Shown here: piece by piece, positions 33,053-40,860 of the stretch
Layout of the letters: each line of letters starts with the position of its first letter
Position numbering within the stretch: position 1 is the first letter of the stretch
Source of the DNA: Metapseudomonas otitidis
Lineage (GTDB): Bacteria > Pseudomonadota > Gammaproteobacteria > Pseudomonadales > Pseudomonadaceae
DNA length: 64,000 nt
Assembly (NCBI RefSeq): GCF_900111835.1
Contig: NZ_FOJP01000018.1
Location: 62,001-126,000, forward strand
Reading direction: 5' to 3'
The notes under the pieces: model-generated
The model's input: only the letters and a program-made list of their open reading frames with translations
Told to the model about the DNA's origin: nothing
The model's database searches: none
Program-made: the position numbers and the translations under genes

Positions 33053-33891
33053 GCTGCGGGTTCCTGTTCGTCAGCGTCTAGCGAGCAGCCGTCGTAGCAG
33101 CCGCCGCACTGGGGAGGGTTGGGGAAGTCCTGCTGGCGCAGGAAGAATGCGCCGGGGTCGTTGGCTTCTGCCTCCTCCACCAGCTCCAGGTATTCAGCCC
33201 AGTTGAGGCGCCTGCCGAGGCCGTTGACGGTGTCGGCATTGCCTGCGCGCTTGGCTGTGGCCTCGATGTTCAGCGCGCGGATCAGCAGTTCCGGCTCTTC
33301 AGCACGCAACTGCAGGATCTCGGGCTTGGTCATGGCAGGGCAGAAGAAGCAGCTGCTCTTGCCGGGCTGGGGGAGGCCGGCGGCGGCGATCGCGCGCACG
33401 CACTCTTCACGGCCCCATCCCCATTCGAGGAGCGGATATCGGTTGACCGTCTTCTCGTCCTCGAAGGGCTGGCCGCGATGCGGCTCGTCCATGTCGTAGC
33501 CGATCAGCTTCACCACTCGTAGGCCCGCCCCCCAGGCTTCTCTGGCCACCGGCCAGTTGTTCAACCACTTCTCCTGTGGCTCCTGCTTGAAGCGCAGCGA
33601 GCAGGTCTTGCGGCCGTAGGCGAGGGCGGGAAGTGCACCGCGGCGAAGGCAGTCTTCTTCCAGAGTCTCCTGCCGGCCGCCTTTCTTCGCGATGGTGATG
33701 GCTGGGTAGCCATGGGCCACCAGCCAAGCGGAGAACATGTCGCGGTAGGCGTAGGTGCTGGGGCGCTCGCCGCCGGTGTCAGCACAGAGGATGGCGTCCA
33801 CCGGCTCACCGTGGCGCACCATCTCCACCAGGAGGGCGGTGCTGTTGGTTCCCATGCCGTAGGCGGCAACGATGGGGGCTCGCAAGGTCAT
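33049..33891 (-). CDS. PAPS-reductase-like phage protein
   Basis: The 280-residue protein belongs to the adenine-nucleotide alpha-hydrolase/PAPS-reductase family. The N-terminal APIVAAYGMGTNSTALLVEM occupies the PP-loop site, but the usual SGGxDS is changed to GMGTNST. Two cysteine groups, SSCFFCPAM (near 198) and QCGGCYDGC (near 262), could bind an iron-sulfur cluster or zinc. Relatives of this type occur in many phages with no settled role; DndC of the phosphorothioation system is a distant cousin. Adjacency to the methyltransferase, with ATGA overlap, suggests a DNA-related role. This is inference. Confidence 0.75.
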   Translation of the reverse strand: MTLRAPIVAAYGMGTNSTALLVEMVRHGEPVDAILCADTGGERPSTYAYRDMFSAWLVAHGYPAITIAKKGGRQETLEEDCLRRGALPALAYGRKTCSLRFKQEPQEKWLNNWPVAREAWGAGLRVVKLIGYDMDEPHRGQPFEDEKTVNRYPLLEWGWGREECVRAIAAAGLPQPGKSSCFFCPAMTKPEILQLRAEEPELLIRALNIEATAKRAGNADTVNGLGRRLNWAEYLELVEEAEANDPGAFFLRQQDFPNPPQCGGCYDGCSLDADEQEPAA

Positions 33892-34000
33892 GCGGCGGGT
33901 TCCTTATTTGAGGCACGGCAACGCCGCACCGTAGTGGCGCTTTGAAATGAAGTGGGGTAGGTTCGGTTCGCCCGGCCTGTTGCCGATTCAAGGAGTAGGA

Positions 34001-34696
34001 ATGAGTCGATTACTTTCGATGATAGGTATTGTTATTAGTTTGCTGTACTTGGGATTTGCCTATTGGCTGATAGGAGATCGGCTGCCTCAGCTTCAAACAA
34101 TGGAGTTAAATGCTCTTGGTGATTTTTTTGCCGGAATTTTTGGGCCGCTCGCAATTCTATGGTTGATTTTAGGATTTTTTCAGCAAGGTGTGGAATTGAA
34201 GCAGGGTACTAAGGCTCTTTTGTTGCAGGCAGAAGAACTGAGAAATTCAGTTGAACAGCAAGCGATCATGGCATCGGCAGCCACGCAGCAAATACAGGCG
34301 CAGATGCGTGCTGTAGAGATTCAGGAAGAAGCTCGGAAGAAAGCTATTTCGCCTTCTTTTTCGTTCGAGACTGGAAATCGATGGCAATCGACTGAAGGAA
34401 TTATTAATACACAAACAGTTCTTGCTAATCGTGGGCATGTGGTTTGGGATGTCCGTTTAAAGCTAAGTCCAAGCATTGGAGGGGTAAGCGAGATTTCTAG
34501 GCCTAAGCTAGATAAGGATGAGGGTATTGTTATGGATTTCGTATATCAAAGGCCTGATGTGGATATATTTGGTGAGTGTGAGGTTTCTTATGTTCGAAGA
34601 GATTCTGAGGCTTGCAATGAAAGATTCATTTTTGTGATTCAAGCAACTAACCAATCTGTTTTTTTCGAGAGGCCAGCCCCTACAGCTAACATCTAG
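34001..34696 (+). CDS. AT-rich orphan membrane/coiled-coil protein
   Basis: The 231-residue protein is the only plus-strand gene in the element. AAGGAG lies 5-9 bases before the ATG at 34001. Two membrane helices occupy about residues 6-25 and 40-60 (SMIGIVISLLYLGFAYWLIG; FFAGIFGPLAILWLILGFF). A coiled coil (residues 68-115, QGVELKQGTKALLLQAEEL...) and a beta-rich C-terminal domain follow. I do not recognise the family. DNA is visibly AT-rich against its neighbours, pointing to separate acquisition, as is common for superinfection-exclusion or defence genes. Such a role is not shown by any motif. Confidence 0.75.
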   Translation: MSRLLSMIGIVISLLYLGFAYWLIGDRLPQLQTMELNALGDFFAGIFGPLAILWLILGFFQQGVELKQGTKALLLQAEELRNSVEQQAIMASAATQQIQAQMRAVEIQEEARKKAISPSFSFETGNRWQSTEGIINTQTVLANRGHVVWDVRLKLSPSIGGVSEISRPKLDKDEGIVMDFVYQRPDVDIFGECEVSYVRRDSEACNERFIFVIQATNQSVFFERPAPTANI

Positions 34697-34698
34697 CT

Positions 34699-34735
34699 GA
34701 TAGGGCTGTCCCAAGCTCTATCTCGCTGTTTTTTT
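34699..34735 (+). terminator. Putative terminator of the orphan membrane gene
   Basis: A 9-bp stem with one G-T pair, GATAGGGCT (34699-34707) with AGCTCTATC (34714-34722), is followed after 6 bases by seven T residues. It overlaps the end of the small minus-strand gene. Confidence 0.55.
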
Positions 34736-34834
34736 CACCTGACCGATATTGAATAGATGCTCACCTCCGATCCGGTAGGGTTGCTGTTGTTCTTTTTTGA
34801 AGAATTTCCCAAGCCGCACTGGGCGGCCGGGCAT
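34718..34834 (-). CDS. Small basic hypothetical protein
   Basis: The 38-residue product MPGRPVRLGKFFKKEQQQPY...NIGQVKKTAR starts 17 bases after the end of the truncated ATPase gene and is translated in the same direction. It is basic and has no recognised domain. A longer open frame extends upstream but is only an antisense-like shadow of the ATPase. Evidence is its plausible composition and position only. Confidence 0.35.
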   Translation of the reverse strand: MPGRPVRLGKFFKKEQQQPYRIGGEHLFNIGQVKKTAR

Positions 34835-34851
34835 GGGGCGGGGGGAGGGTG

Positions 34852-36000
34852 TTACGCGGCCTGGCTGGCGTTGGGCGTGCCGATGACGCCGTTTTCGATC
34901 CAGTGGACGGCGATCGTCTGCGGCAGCTTGGGCGGTTCCTTCAACGTGCCGCAGACGATCACTGTGTCGATGGTCTCCAGCTTCGCCAGCTCCATCAGCA
35001 TGCGGATCAGCTGGGTACGTGACGGCAGATCCAGCACGTCGAACCGGTCCAGCATGACCAGGCGCAGTTCGGACAGCTGGGCGATGGCCAGGGCGACTAC
35101 GGCGTCGACGCGCCAGCGCTCCGACTCGGACAGCAGGCCGTAGGCCCGGCTGCCGTAGGTCAGCACCATGTCGTTTGTGATCGCCACGGGCTGCCAGCGT
35201 GCCAGGCGGGCGGCCACGGCCATGGAGTCGTTGAACGGTGCCAGCGCCTCGGCCAGCAGGGCGGCGGGGATGCCGCTGGGCGCCAGGGCCTCGCCGATCT
35301 GCAGCCATTGGGTGATGTCGGCATGGTGCGCGGCGGCCTTGGCGATTACCTCATCGCGTTCGGCCAGGGCGCGGGATACGTCCGCCAGGGCCTCCACCTT
35401 TGCGCGCAGGCCGTCACGCTGCTGGCGCAGCTCGTTGATCGTCTGTTCAGCCACGGCCAGGGCGTCCTGGCCAACCTCGTGGCCAAGGGCGGCCTTGAGT
35501 TCCTTGATCTGCAGGACCGCCTGCTGCGATTCGGTGAGGTCGCGGTGGCTGTTGTCGACGGCGCGCTGCGCGCTCTCCAGATAGCCGCGGTACTCCTCGA
35601 CGCGGGCAGCGGCGGCAGGATCTCCCGGGCGATGGCGCTGCAGCTTGCCGTCCACCAGGATCAGCGACTCGTCGCAGCACGGGCAGACCAGGGCGCTCAA
35701 TGCACCGGCGGCCGCTTCTGCATCGCGCAGCTTCTCGGACCACTCCTGCAGGCGCTTCCGATCCTCTGCCAGTTTCTGCTCGCGGCGGGCGGCCAGGCCG
35801 GCTACCGATACCAGCTCGGCGGCCCGGGCCTGGCGCTGCTCGTTGGCGGCGATGGTGGCGCGGTGGCCGCCCAGCGCTTCCTGGGCGTCGGCCAGGTCCT
35901 GCTCCACCTGGGCCAGCTCCGCGTCGTCGACTCGCTGCGCCGGCCACCGGGTCGCGGTGCCGGTCGCCGTCGGCGCGGGGGCCAGGTGAGGCTGACTTGG
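34852..36000 (-). pseudogene. Truncated SMC/Rad50-like phage ATPase (C-terminal half)
   Basis: The frame encodes long coiled-coil segments around a CPCC zinc-hook-like motif (LSALVCPCCDESLILVDGK), then the second ATPase lobe. The ABC-type signature region is LLSESERWRVDAVVALA and Walker B is LRLVMLDRFDVLDLPSR. The N-terminal lobe with Walker A is missing, so it cannot form a normal ATPase. It has no proper start: the frame is open from the TGA at 36001-36003, which is the stop codon of the small gene upstream, in the same frame. A 7-bp inverted repeat GGCTGAC/GTCAGCC (35990-36006) sits at the junction. A deletion that removed the N-terminal half is the simplest explanation. Confidence 0.75.
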
Positions 36001-36249
36001 TCAGCCTGTCGGGTGATTTTTCGCCTCGTTCTGAGCGGCCTCGTAGAGCCGGGCTGCATCTTCGGCGAGGTACTCCAGGCAGGCGAATGCGCCGCCCAGC
36101 AGTTCGGGGGATGGCGTGCCGTGGTCGGGAATGTTGGACAGGAAGCCGAGCATGCCGAGCAAGGCGCGTTGGCGCACATAGGCTGCTTCGTAGAGGGTCA
36201 GGTGATGGAGATCGTTTTTGTAGAGCGAACTGAGTTTTGCAGAAGTCAT
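36001..36249 (-). CDS. Small hypothetical protein downstream of structured leader
   Basis: The 82-residue protein starts MTSAKLSSLYKNDLHHLTLY and is helical, with no recognised motif. It follows a strong promoter and a structured 210-nt leader. A weak resemblance to small Pseudomonas DUF3077-type proteins may exist, but I cannot confirm it. Its stop codon is the only thing separating it from the truncated ATPase frame, so its own C-terminus may be native or altered by the deletion. Confidence 0.55.
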   Translation of the reverse strand: MTSAKLSSLYKNDLHHLTLYEAAYVRQRALLGMLGFLSNIPDHGTPSPELLGGAFACLEYLAEDAARLYEAAQNEAKNHPTG

Positions 36250-36465
36250 AGTTGTTCTCGATGGGTCGACTGACCGCCTCCTGACGCCAATCAGGGTGGA
36301 GCGGGCCATGCAGGTTGGCGTAACCGTCGAGAACGAACGGTGCATCCGAAGATGCCCTGCACGGCACGCCCCATAACGCGGGTGCAACCATGCAAGGTGC
36401 CTGAACAACGTTCATGCACCTGTCCTCGTTCGGGACGCCAATCCCGACTGCCCAGGTTGGGCAGC
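36250..36465 (-). ncRNA. Structured leader RNA, possibly C4-like antisense RNA
   Basis: The transcript starting near 36465 on the minus strand begins at once with hairpins: TGCCCA/TGGGCA (36449-36463), CGGGA/TCCCG (36431-36446), GGTGC-A-TGAAC/GTTCA-G-GCACC (36396-36420), and GCATC/GATGC with a TTCG loop (36342-36355). Four local stems in 125 nt is far more than a normal leader. In phages P1, P4 and relatives, small structured C4/CI RNAs lie ahead of immunity and cell-division-inhibitor genes; this arrangement is similar. The match to that family is my inference, not shown by sequence identity. The leader also has an open frame starting MNVVQAPCMVAPALWGVPC. Confidence 0.45.
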
Positions 36466-36471
36466 GCGGCA

Positions 36472-36500
36472 ACGTTAGGGCGTGGGGAAGGGGGTGTCAA
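36472..36500 (-). promoter_or_regulatory. Strong sigma-70 promoter of the leader RNA
   Basis: On the minus strand a perfect -35 TTGACA (36495-36500) is separated by 17 bases from TAACGT (36472-36477) as -10. The predicted start near 36465 falls at the first hairpin of the leader. Confidence 0.75.
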
Positions 36501-36517
36501 TCGGCAGTGGCTCGGGT

Positions 36518-36844
36518 CTATCGGGGCGTTGCGGGTTTTCTTTCATGCGTCGATGACGTAGTTCTCGATGTGCTTCCAGCCCTTTCAGTTACTGCGTCCT
36601 GGCTTTTCGGTGGCGTTCTCCAGGCTGCGGCTCCACCAGTACCGTGCGGCGCTGACGCTTGCCGGCTGGGCACTGCTGGCTCTTTTGTGGCTGCGCTTCC
36701 AGTGGCTTTGCTCTGCTTTTCGGCGGTCGTGATTTTGGGGGCGCCGTTGGTCTCTTTATTTCCTAAAGCGTGATGGCATTGCGATAGGCGATTTCTGTAC
36801 CTGGCGCTTCGGCAGTTTCCGGTCTGCCCGTAGCCGGTCGTCAA
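36518..36844 (-). CDS. Doubtful ORF, possible Ash/Icd-like remnant
   Basis: A 108-residue open frame, rich in Ala, Thr, Pro and Arg, lies upstream of the leader-RNA promoter. A stretch such as APHGTGGAAAWRTPPKSQDA is reminiscent of short proteins found beside phage immunity regions, but I cannot name it. No convincing ribosome-binding site. It may be non-coding. The rest of 36845-37104 holds no gene; a near-perfect palindrome CGCCCTGTCAGGGCG lies at 36856-36870. Confidence 0.25.
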   Translation of the reverse strand: MTTGYGQTGNCRSARYRNRLSQCHHALGNKETNGAPKITTAEKQSKATGSAATKEPAVPSRQASAPHGTGGAAAWRTPPKSQDAVTERAGSTSRTTSSTHERKPATPR

Positions 36845-37104
36845 GGCGCCTGACTCGCCCTGTCAGGGCGTCCTACGCTGAAGTTCCAGAGGCGATTTTC
36901 CCTTGGGTGAGGACGCCCGCTGCGGCGGACTCCTCCGGTGGTGATAGGCGGACTCGATTGTCAGTCCTTGCTGCTTATGTTTTCCTGGCGCTTGTGATTT
37001 GACGGTGGCGGTCGCGCTAGGTCTGAGCGCTCCGACTTGCTAATGTATCGGCCTTTCCATGTGACGCTCCCCAGTTTGGCGGGCGGTGCACTGCGAGGTG
37101 TCGC

Positions 37105-37749
37105 TTGATTAGGGTACTGGTGGTCGATGACCACGATCTGGTTAGAACAGGCATCAGCCGCATGCTCTCGGACATCGATGGGCTGCAGGTGGTGGGGCAG
37201 GCCGAGAGCGGCGAGGAAGCGCTGAAGAAGGCGCGCGAGCTCAAGCCCGACGTGGTGCTGATGGATGTGAAGATGCCCGGCATCGGCGGTCTCGAAGCGA
37301 CCCGCAAGCTGCTGCGCAGCTACCCCGATCTGAAGGTGGTGGCGGTGACGGTGTGCGAAGAGGATCCGTTTCCGACCCGGCTGCTGCAGGCCGGTGCGGC
37401 GGGCTACCTCACCAAGGGCGCTGCGCTTGAAGAGATGGTCCAGGCGATTCGCCAGGTCTTCGCCGGGCAGCGCTATATCTGTCCGCAGATCGCCCAGCAG
37501 TTGGCGCTGAAGTCCTTCCAGCCGCAGACGAGTGGTTCGCCGTTCGACCTGTTGTCGGAGCGGGAAATCCAGATCGCGCTGATGATCGCCAACTGCCAGA
37601 AGGTCCAGACCATTTCCGACAAGCTGTGCCTGTCGCCGAAGACGGTGAACACGTACCGCTACCGGATCTTCGACAAGCTCTCCATCTCCAGCGATGTCGA
37701 GCTGGCTCTGCTGGCGGTTCGCCACGGCATGGTGGACGCCGTCAGCTGA
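37105..37749 (+). CDS. gacA: Global response regulator GacA
   Basis: The 214-residue LuxR/FixJ-type regulator begins (TTG)[19 protein letters not shown]. The phospho-acceptor Asp is in [13 protein letters not shown] (residue 54) and a C-terminal HTH runs from [13 protein letters not shown] to [20 protein letters not shown]. GacA, phosphorylated by GacS, turns on the small RNAs RsmY/RsmZ that sequester CsrA/RsmA proteins; a CsrA gene lies at 43681. The start codon is TTG with GAGG eight bases before it; there is no ATG that keeps the conserved N-terminus. It overlaps uvrC by one base (TGATG), as usual. Confidence 0.96.
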   Translation: MIRVLVVDDHDLVRTGISRMLSDIDGLQVVGQAESGEEALKKARELKPDVVLMDVKMPGIGGLEATRKLLRSYPDLKVVAVTVCEEDPFPTRLLQAGAAGYLTKGAALEEMVQAIRQVFAGQRYICPQIAQQLALKSFQPQTSGSPFDLLSEREIQIALMIANCQKVQTISDKLCLSPKTVNTYRYRIFDKLSISSDVELALLAVRHGMVDAVS

Positions 37750-39572
37750 TGCAACCCACATTCGATGCAAGTGATTTTCTTGCCGCCTGCAGTGGGCGTC
37801 CGGGGGTTTACCGGATGTTCGACGAGGGCGGCAAGCTGCTTTATGTCGGCAAGGCCAAGAACCTCAAGAAGCGCCTCGCCAGCTACTTCCGCAAGACCGG
37901 TCTGGCGCCCAAGACGGCTGCCCTGGTGGCCCGCATCGCGCAGGTCGAGACCACCATCACCGCCAACGAGACGGAAGCGCTGCTGCTGGAGCAGACGCTC
38001 ATCAAGGAATGGCGGCCGCCTTACAACATCCTGCTGCGGGACGATAAGTCCTATCCATATGTGCACCTCTCCGATGGCGAGTTCCCGCGGCTGAGCATCC
38101 ATCGCGGGGCGAAGAAGCAGAAGGGGCGCTACTTCGGGCCTTACCCCAGTGCGGGGGCCATCCGTGAAAGCCTGAACCTGCTGCAGAAGGCGTTCCTCGT
38201 GCGCCAGTGCGAGGACAGCTACTTCCGCAACCGCACCCGGCCATGCCTGCAATACCAGATCAAGCGCTGCAAGGGGCCGTGTGTCGGCCTGGTGGAGGCG
38301 AACGAGTACGCCGAGGACGTGCGCCACTCCGTGATGTTCCTGGAAGGGCGGAGCAATGCCCTGGCGGCCGAGCTGACCAGCAGCATGGAGCAGGCGGCGA
38401 TGAACCTGGAGTTCGAGCGGGCTGCCGAGTTGCGCGACCAGGTGTCGATGCTGCGGCGCGTGCAGGACCAGCAGAGCATCGAGGGGGGCACTGGCGACGT
38501 CGATGTGGTTGCCGCCATCGTCAACCCGGGTGGGGCCTGTGTGCACCTCATCAGTGTCCGGGGTGGGCGCGTGCTGGGCAGCAAGAATTTCTTCCCCCAG
38601 GTGGCGATCGAGGAAGAGGTGGGGGACGTGCTGGTGGCCTTCATTGCGCAGTACTACCTGGGCAGCCATGAACGCGATCTGCCGCAGGAGCTGATCGTCA
38701 ATACCGTCCACGAGGATTTCCCGACGCTGATCGAAGCCATTGCCGAGTCGCGTGGGCGTGAACTCAGCATCAGCCACCGGGTACGGACCAACCGCGCTCG
38801 CTGGCAGCAACTGGCAGTCACCAACGCCGAGCAGGCCCTTGCAGCGCGCTTGGCCAACCGCCAGCACATGGCGGACAAGTTCGAAGCGCTCGGCGAGGTG
38901 CTCGGCCTGGCCGAGCCGCCGCAGCGGCTGGAGTGCTACGACATCAGCCATTCCAGCGGTGAGGCGACCGTGGCGTCCTGCGTGGTGTTTGGCCCGGAAG
39001 GGGCGCTCAAGTCCGACTACCGCCGCTACAACATCGAGGGCGTGACCGCCGGCGACGACTATGCGGCGATGCACCAGGCGCTGACCCGACGCTTCAGCAA
39101 GTTGAAGGATGGAGAGGGCAAGTTGCCGGACGTGCTGCTGGTGGACGGCGGCAAAGGCCAGCTGGCCATGGCGCGGGAGGTGTTGCAGGAGCTGGCAGTG
39201 CCGGAACTCATCCTGCTCGGCGTGGCCAAGGGCGTGACCCGCAAGCCGGGCTTCGAGACGCTTTACCTCAATGGCCCGGAGAACGAGTTCACCCTGCCGG
39301 CCGACGCGCCTGCGCTGCACCTGATCCAGCAGATTCGCGACGAGGCACACCGCTTTGCCATCACCGGCCACCGTGCACGACGCGGCAAGGCCCGTCGGAC
39401 CTCCAGCCTGGAAGAGGTGGCGGGAGTAGGGCCGAAGCGTCGGCGCGAGCTGCTCAAGCATTTCGGTGGGTTGCAGGAATTGAGCCGCGCCAGTATCGAG
39501 GAGATCGCCAAGGCGCCTGGCATCAGCAAAAAGCTCGCCGAGTCGATTTATGCGGCCCTGCACAGCGAGTAG
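37749..39572 (+). CDS. uvrC: Excinuclease ABC subunit C
   Basis: The 607-residue protein has an N-terminal GIY-YIG nuclease domain ([20 protein letters not shown]), the UvrB-binding UVR motif near 200-235, the C-terminal RNase-H-like nuclease ([32 protein letters not shown]), and tandem helix-hairpin-helix motifs at the end ([21 protein letters not shown]). It makes both incisions in nucleotide-excision repair. The ATG at 37749 shares a base with the gacA stop. Confidence 0.97.
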   Translation: MQPTFDASDFLAACSGRPGVYRMFDEGGKLLYVGKAKNLKKRLASYFRKTGLAPKTAALVARIAQVETTITANETEALLLEQTLIKEWRPPYNILLRDDKSYPYVHLSDGEFPRLSIHRGAKKQKGRYFGPYPSAGAIRESLNLLQKAFLVRQCEDSYFRNRTRPCLQYQIKRCKGPCVGLVEANEYAEDVRHSVMFLEGRSNALAAELTSSMEQAAMNLEFERAAELRDQVSMLRRVQDQQSIEGGTGDVDVVAAIVNPGGACVHLISVRGGRVLGSKNFFPQVAIEEEVGDVLVAFIAQYYLGSHERDLPQELIVNTVHEDFPTLIEAIAESRGRELSISHRVRTNRARWQQLAVTNAEQALAARLANRQHMADKFEALGEVLGLAEPPQRLECYDISHSSGEATVASCVVFGPEGALKSDYRRYNIEGVTAGDDYAAMHQALTRRFSKLKDGEGKLPDVLLVDGGKGQLAMAREVLQELAVPELILLGVAKGVTRKPGFETLYLNGPENEFTLPADAPALHLIQQIRDEAHRFAITGHRARRGKARRTSSLEEVAGVGPKRRRELLKHFGGLQELSRASIEEIAKAPGISKKLAESIYAALHSE

Positions 39573-39604
39573 AATGCCCCCTCTTTTTCGGTCTTGCTGT
39601 GACG

Positions 39605-40165
39605 ATGAATATTCCAAACCTGCTCACCGTTCTGCGTGTTCTGCTGATTCCCGTCTTCATCCTGCTGTTCTATCTTCCGTTTTCGGGGAGCCACATGGCC
39701 GCAAGCGCGGTGTTCGCCATCGCGGCGGTCACCGACTGGTTCGATGGCTACCTGGCGCGTCGCTGGGAGCAGAGCACCCCGTTCGGGGCCTTCCTCGACC
39801 CGGTGGCGGACAAGCTGATGGTGGCGGTGGCGCTGGTGCTGCTGGTCGAGGAACACCACACGCTGTGGCTGACCTTGCCGGCGGCCATCATCATCGGTCG
39901 CGAGATCGTGGTCTCGGCGCTGCGGGAATGGATGGCGGAGCTGGGCGCGCGTGCCCAGGTCGCGGTCTCCAACCTCGGCAAGTGGAAGACGGCGGCGCAG
40001 ATGCTGGCGCTGGTCATCCTGCTGGCCAATCCGCCGGTGGTGAGCTTCTGGGTGGTGCTCGGCTTCCTGCTGCTGATCATCGCCGCCGCGCTGACGCTGT
40101 GGTCGATGCTGCATTACCTGCTGGCCGCCTGGCCGCACCTGAGCACCGAGCCGAAAGATAAATAA
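39605..40165 (+). CDS. pgsA: CDP-diacylglycerol-glycerol-3-phosphate 3-phosphatidyltransferase
   Basis: The 186-residue inner-membrane enzyme has the CDP-alcohol phosphatidyltransferase motif D-G-x2-A-R-x8-G-x3-D-x3-D, read as [24 protein letters not shown] (D at about 47). It makes phosphatidylglycerophosphate for phosphatidylglycerol. Four to five membrane helices are visible. The ATG at 39605 is preferred over a GTG two codons earlier. It follows uvrC by 32 bases. Confidence 0.96.
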   Translation: MNIPNLLTVLRVLLIPVFILLFYLPFSGSHMAASAVFAIAAVTDWFDGYLARRWEQSTPFGAFLDPVADKLMVAVALVLLVEEHHTLWLTLPAAIIIGREIVVSALREWMAELGARAQVAVSNLGKWKTAAQMLALVILLANPPVVSFWVVLGFLLLIIAAALTLWSMLHYLLAAWPHLSTEPKDK

Positions 40166-40233
40166 ACTTTTTTGAATCAAGGGGTTGACGGCTGCTAACG
40201 ATCCTATAGAATGGCGCCCGTCACCAAGACAAA

Positions 40234-40309
<76 letters not shown>

Positions 40310-40316
40310 GATTGTC

Positions 40317-40348
40317 ATGAAGACGCCGCCTCAAAGCGGCGTCTTCAT
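40317..40348 (+). terminator. Hairpin between tRNA-Gly and tRNA-Cys
   Basis: A 13-bp perfect stem ATGAAGACGCCGC/GCGGCGTCTTCAT with a 6-nt loop. It is followed by only TT, so it is a processing or weak termination structure. Confidence 0.55.
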
Positions 40349-40352
40349 TTAA

Positions 40353-40426
40353 GGCCGGATGGCAGAGTGGTCATGCAGCGGATTGCAAATCCGTGTACGC
40401 CGGTTCGATTCCGACTTCGGCCTCCA
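40353..40426 (+). tRNA. tRNA-Cys (anticodon GCA)
   Basis: The 74-nt sequence has an acceptor stem GGCCGGA/TTCGGCC, anticodon arm CGGATTGCAAATCCG, T-loop GTTCGATTC and encoded CCA. Confidence 0.97.
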
Positions 40427-40432
40427 TATGAG

Positions 40433-40465
40433 AAGCCCCGTAGATTCACGTCTACGGGGCTTTTT
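40433..40465 (+). terminator. Terminator after tRNA-Cys
   Basis: A 12-bp stem AAGCCCCGTAGA/TCTACGGGGCTT with a 6-nt loop ends in five T residues. Confidence 0.9.
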
Positions 40466-40617
40466 CATTTCCGCAGCGTGTTGGCGTTCTCATTGTGGCT
40501 GGGCTTTTTTGCTGTCCGGTCATGGACTTGCGAATGCTTGCGTGCGGGGGAGGGGGTGTATATATTCCTGCCCTCGCAAAAAACGGGGCTTGGCTCCGTA
40601 TTGCATTGAGCGCTACC

Positions 40618-40704
40618 GCCCGAATGGCGAAATCGGTAGACGCAAGGGACTTAAAATCCCTCGCTGGCAACAGCGTGCCGGTTCGACCCCGGCTTCGGGC
40701 ACCA
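40618..40704 (+). tRNA. tRNA-Leu (anticodon UAA)
   Basis: The 87-nt class II tRNA has an acceptor stem GCCCGAA/TTCGGGC, anticodon arm GGGACTTAAAATCCC, long variable arm CTCGCTGGCAACAGCG, T-loop GTTCGACCC and encoded CCA. The order Gly-Cys-Leu after pgsA is conserved in Pseudomonas. Confidence 0.97.
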
Positions 40705-40711
40705 TATAAAT

Positions 40712-40751
40712 CAAGGGCTTGCACGATTCTTTCGGGCAGGCCCTTGTTGTT
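40712..40751 (+). terminator. Putative terminator after tRNA-Leu
   Basis: CAAGGGC (40712-40718) pairs with GCCCTTG (40740-40746), extended by TGC/GCA inside, followed by TTGTTT. Confidence 0.55.
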
Positions 40752-40860
40752 TCTGGCTCCGCAATTTGGGGAGCGGTCCGCACTTCTTGATGCCCCTCTG
40801 ATGTGAAAAGGCCCTGTGCTTATACTCCCGGCCTTCCGATACACGACAGGGATGTGAGTC

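Larger units (their letters stand above)
26311..36990. mobile_element. Degenerate prophage or integrative element at tRNA-Ser
   Basis: Between tRNA-Ser and gacA lie a tyrosine integrase, a DUF4224 protein next to it, an ASCH-like phage protein, a phage-type cytosine methyltransferase, a PAPS-reductase-like protein, a truncated SMC-like ATPase and a C4-like leader region. Almost all are on the minus strand, as in an early/left phage operon. No terminase, portal, capsid, tail or lysis gene is present, so it is a remnant or a satellite. The left edge is the tRNA 3' end. The right edge is a guess: the last element-like sequence is near 36900 and gacA starts at 37105. I searched by eye for a copy of the tRNA 3' end on the right and found none. 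Two AT-rich inserts (28800-30723 and 34001-34696) look like separately acquired cargo. Confidence 0.8.

Noticed and set aside
36856-36870. Palindrome CGCCCTGTCAGGGCG upstream of gacA as a regulator site
   Set aside because: It is near perfect but could be part of the element or a chance GC-rich hairpin; no matching regulator is evident.
26311-36990. CRISPR array or toxin-antitoxin pair in the element
   Set aside because: No regularly spaced direct repeats, and no gene pair resembling known toxin-antitoxin families is visible.
36480-37104. A right attachment site (attR) repeating the tRNA-Ser 3' end
   Set aside because: I looked for copies of the last 25 bases of the tRNA and its T-arm and saw only short partial matches such as GCGCTTCCAG, not enough to call.
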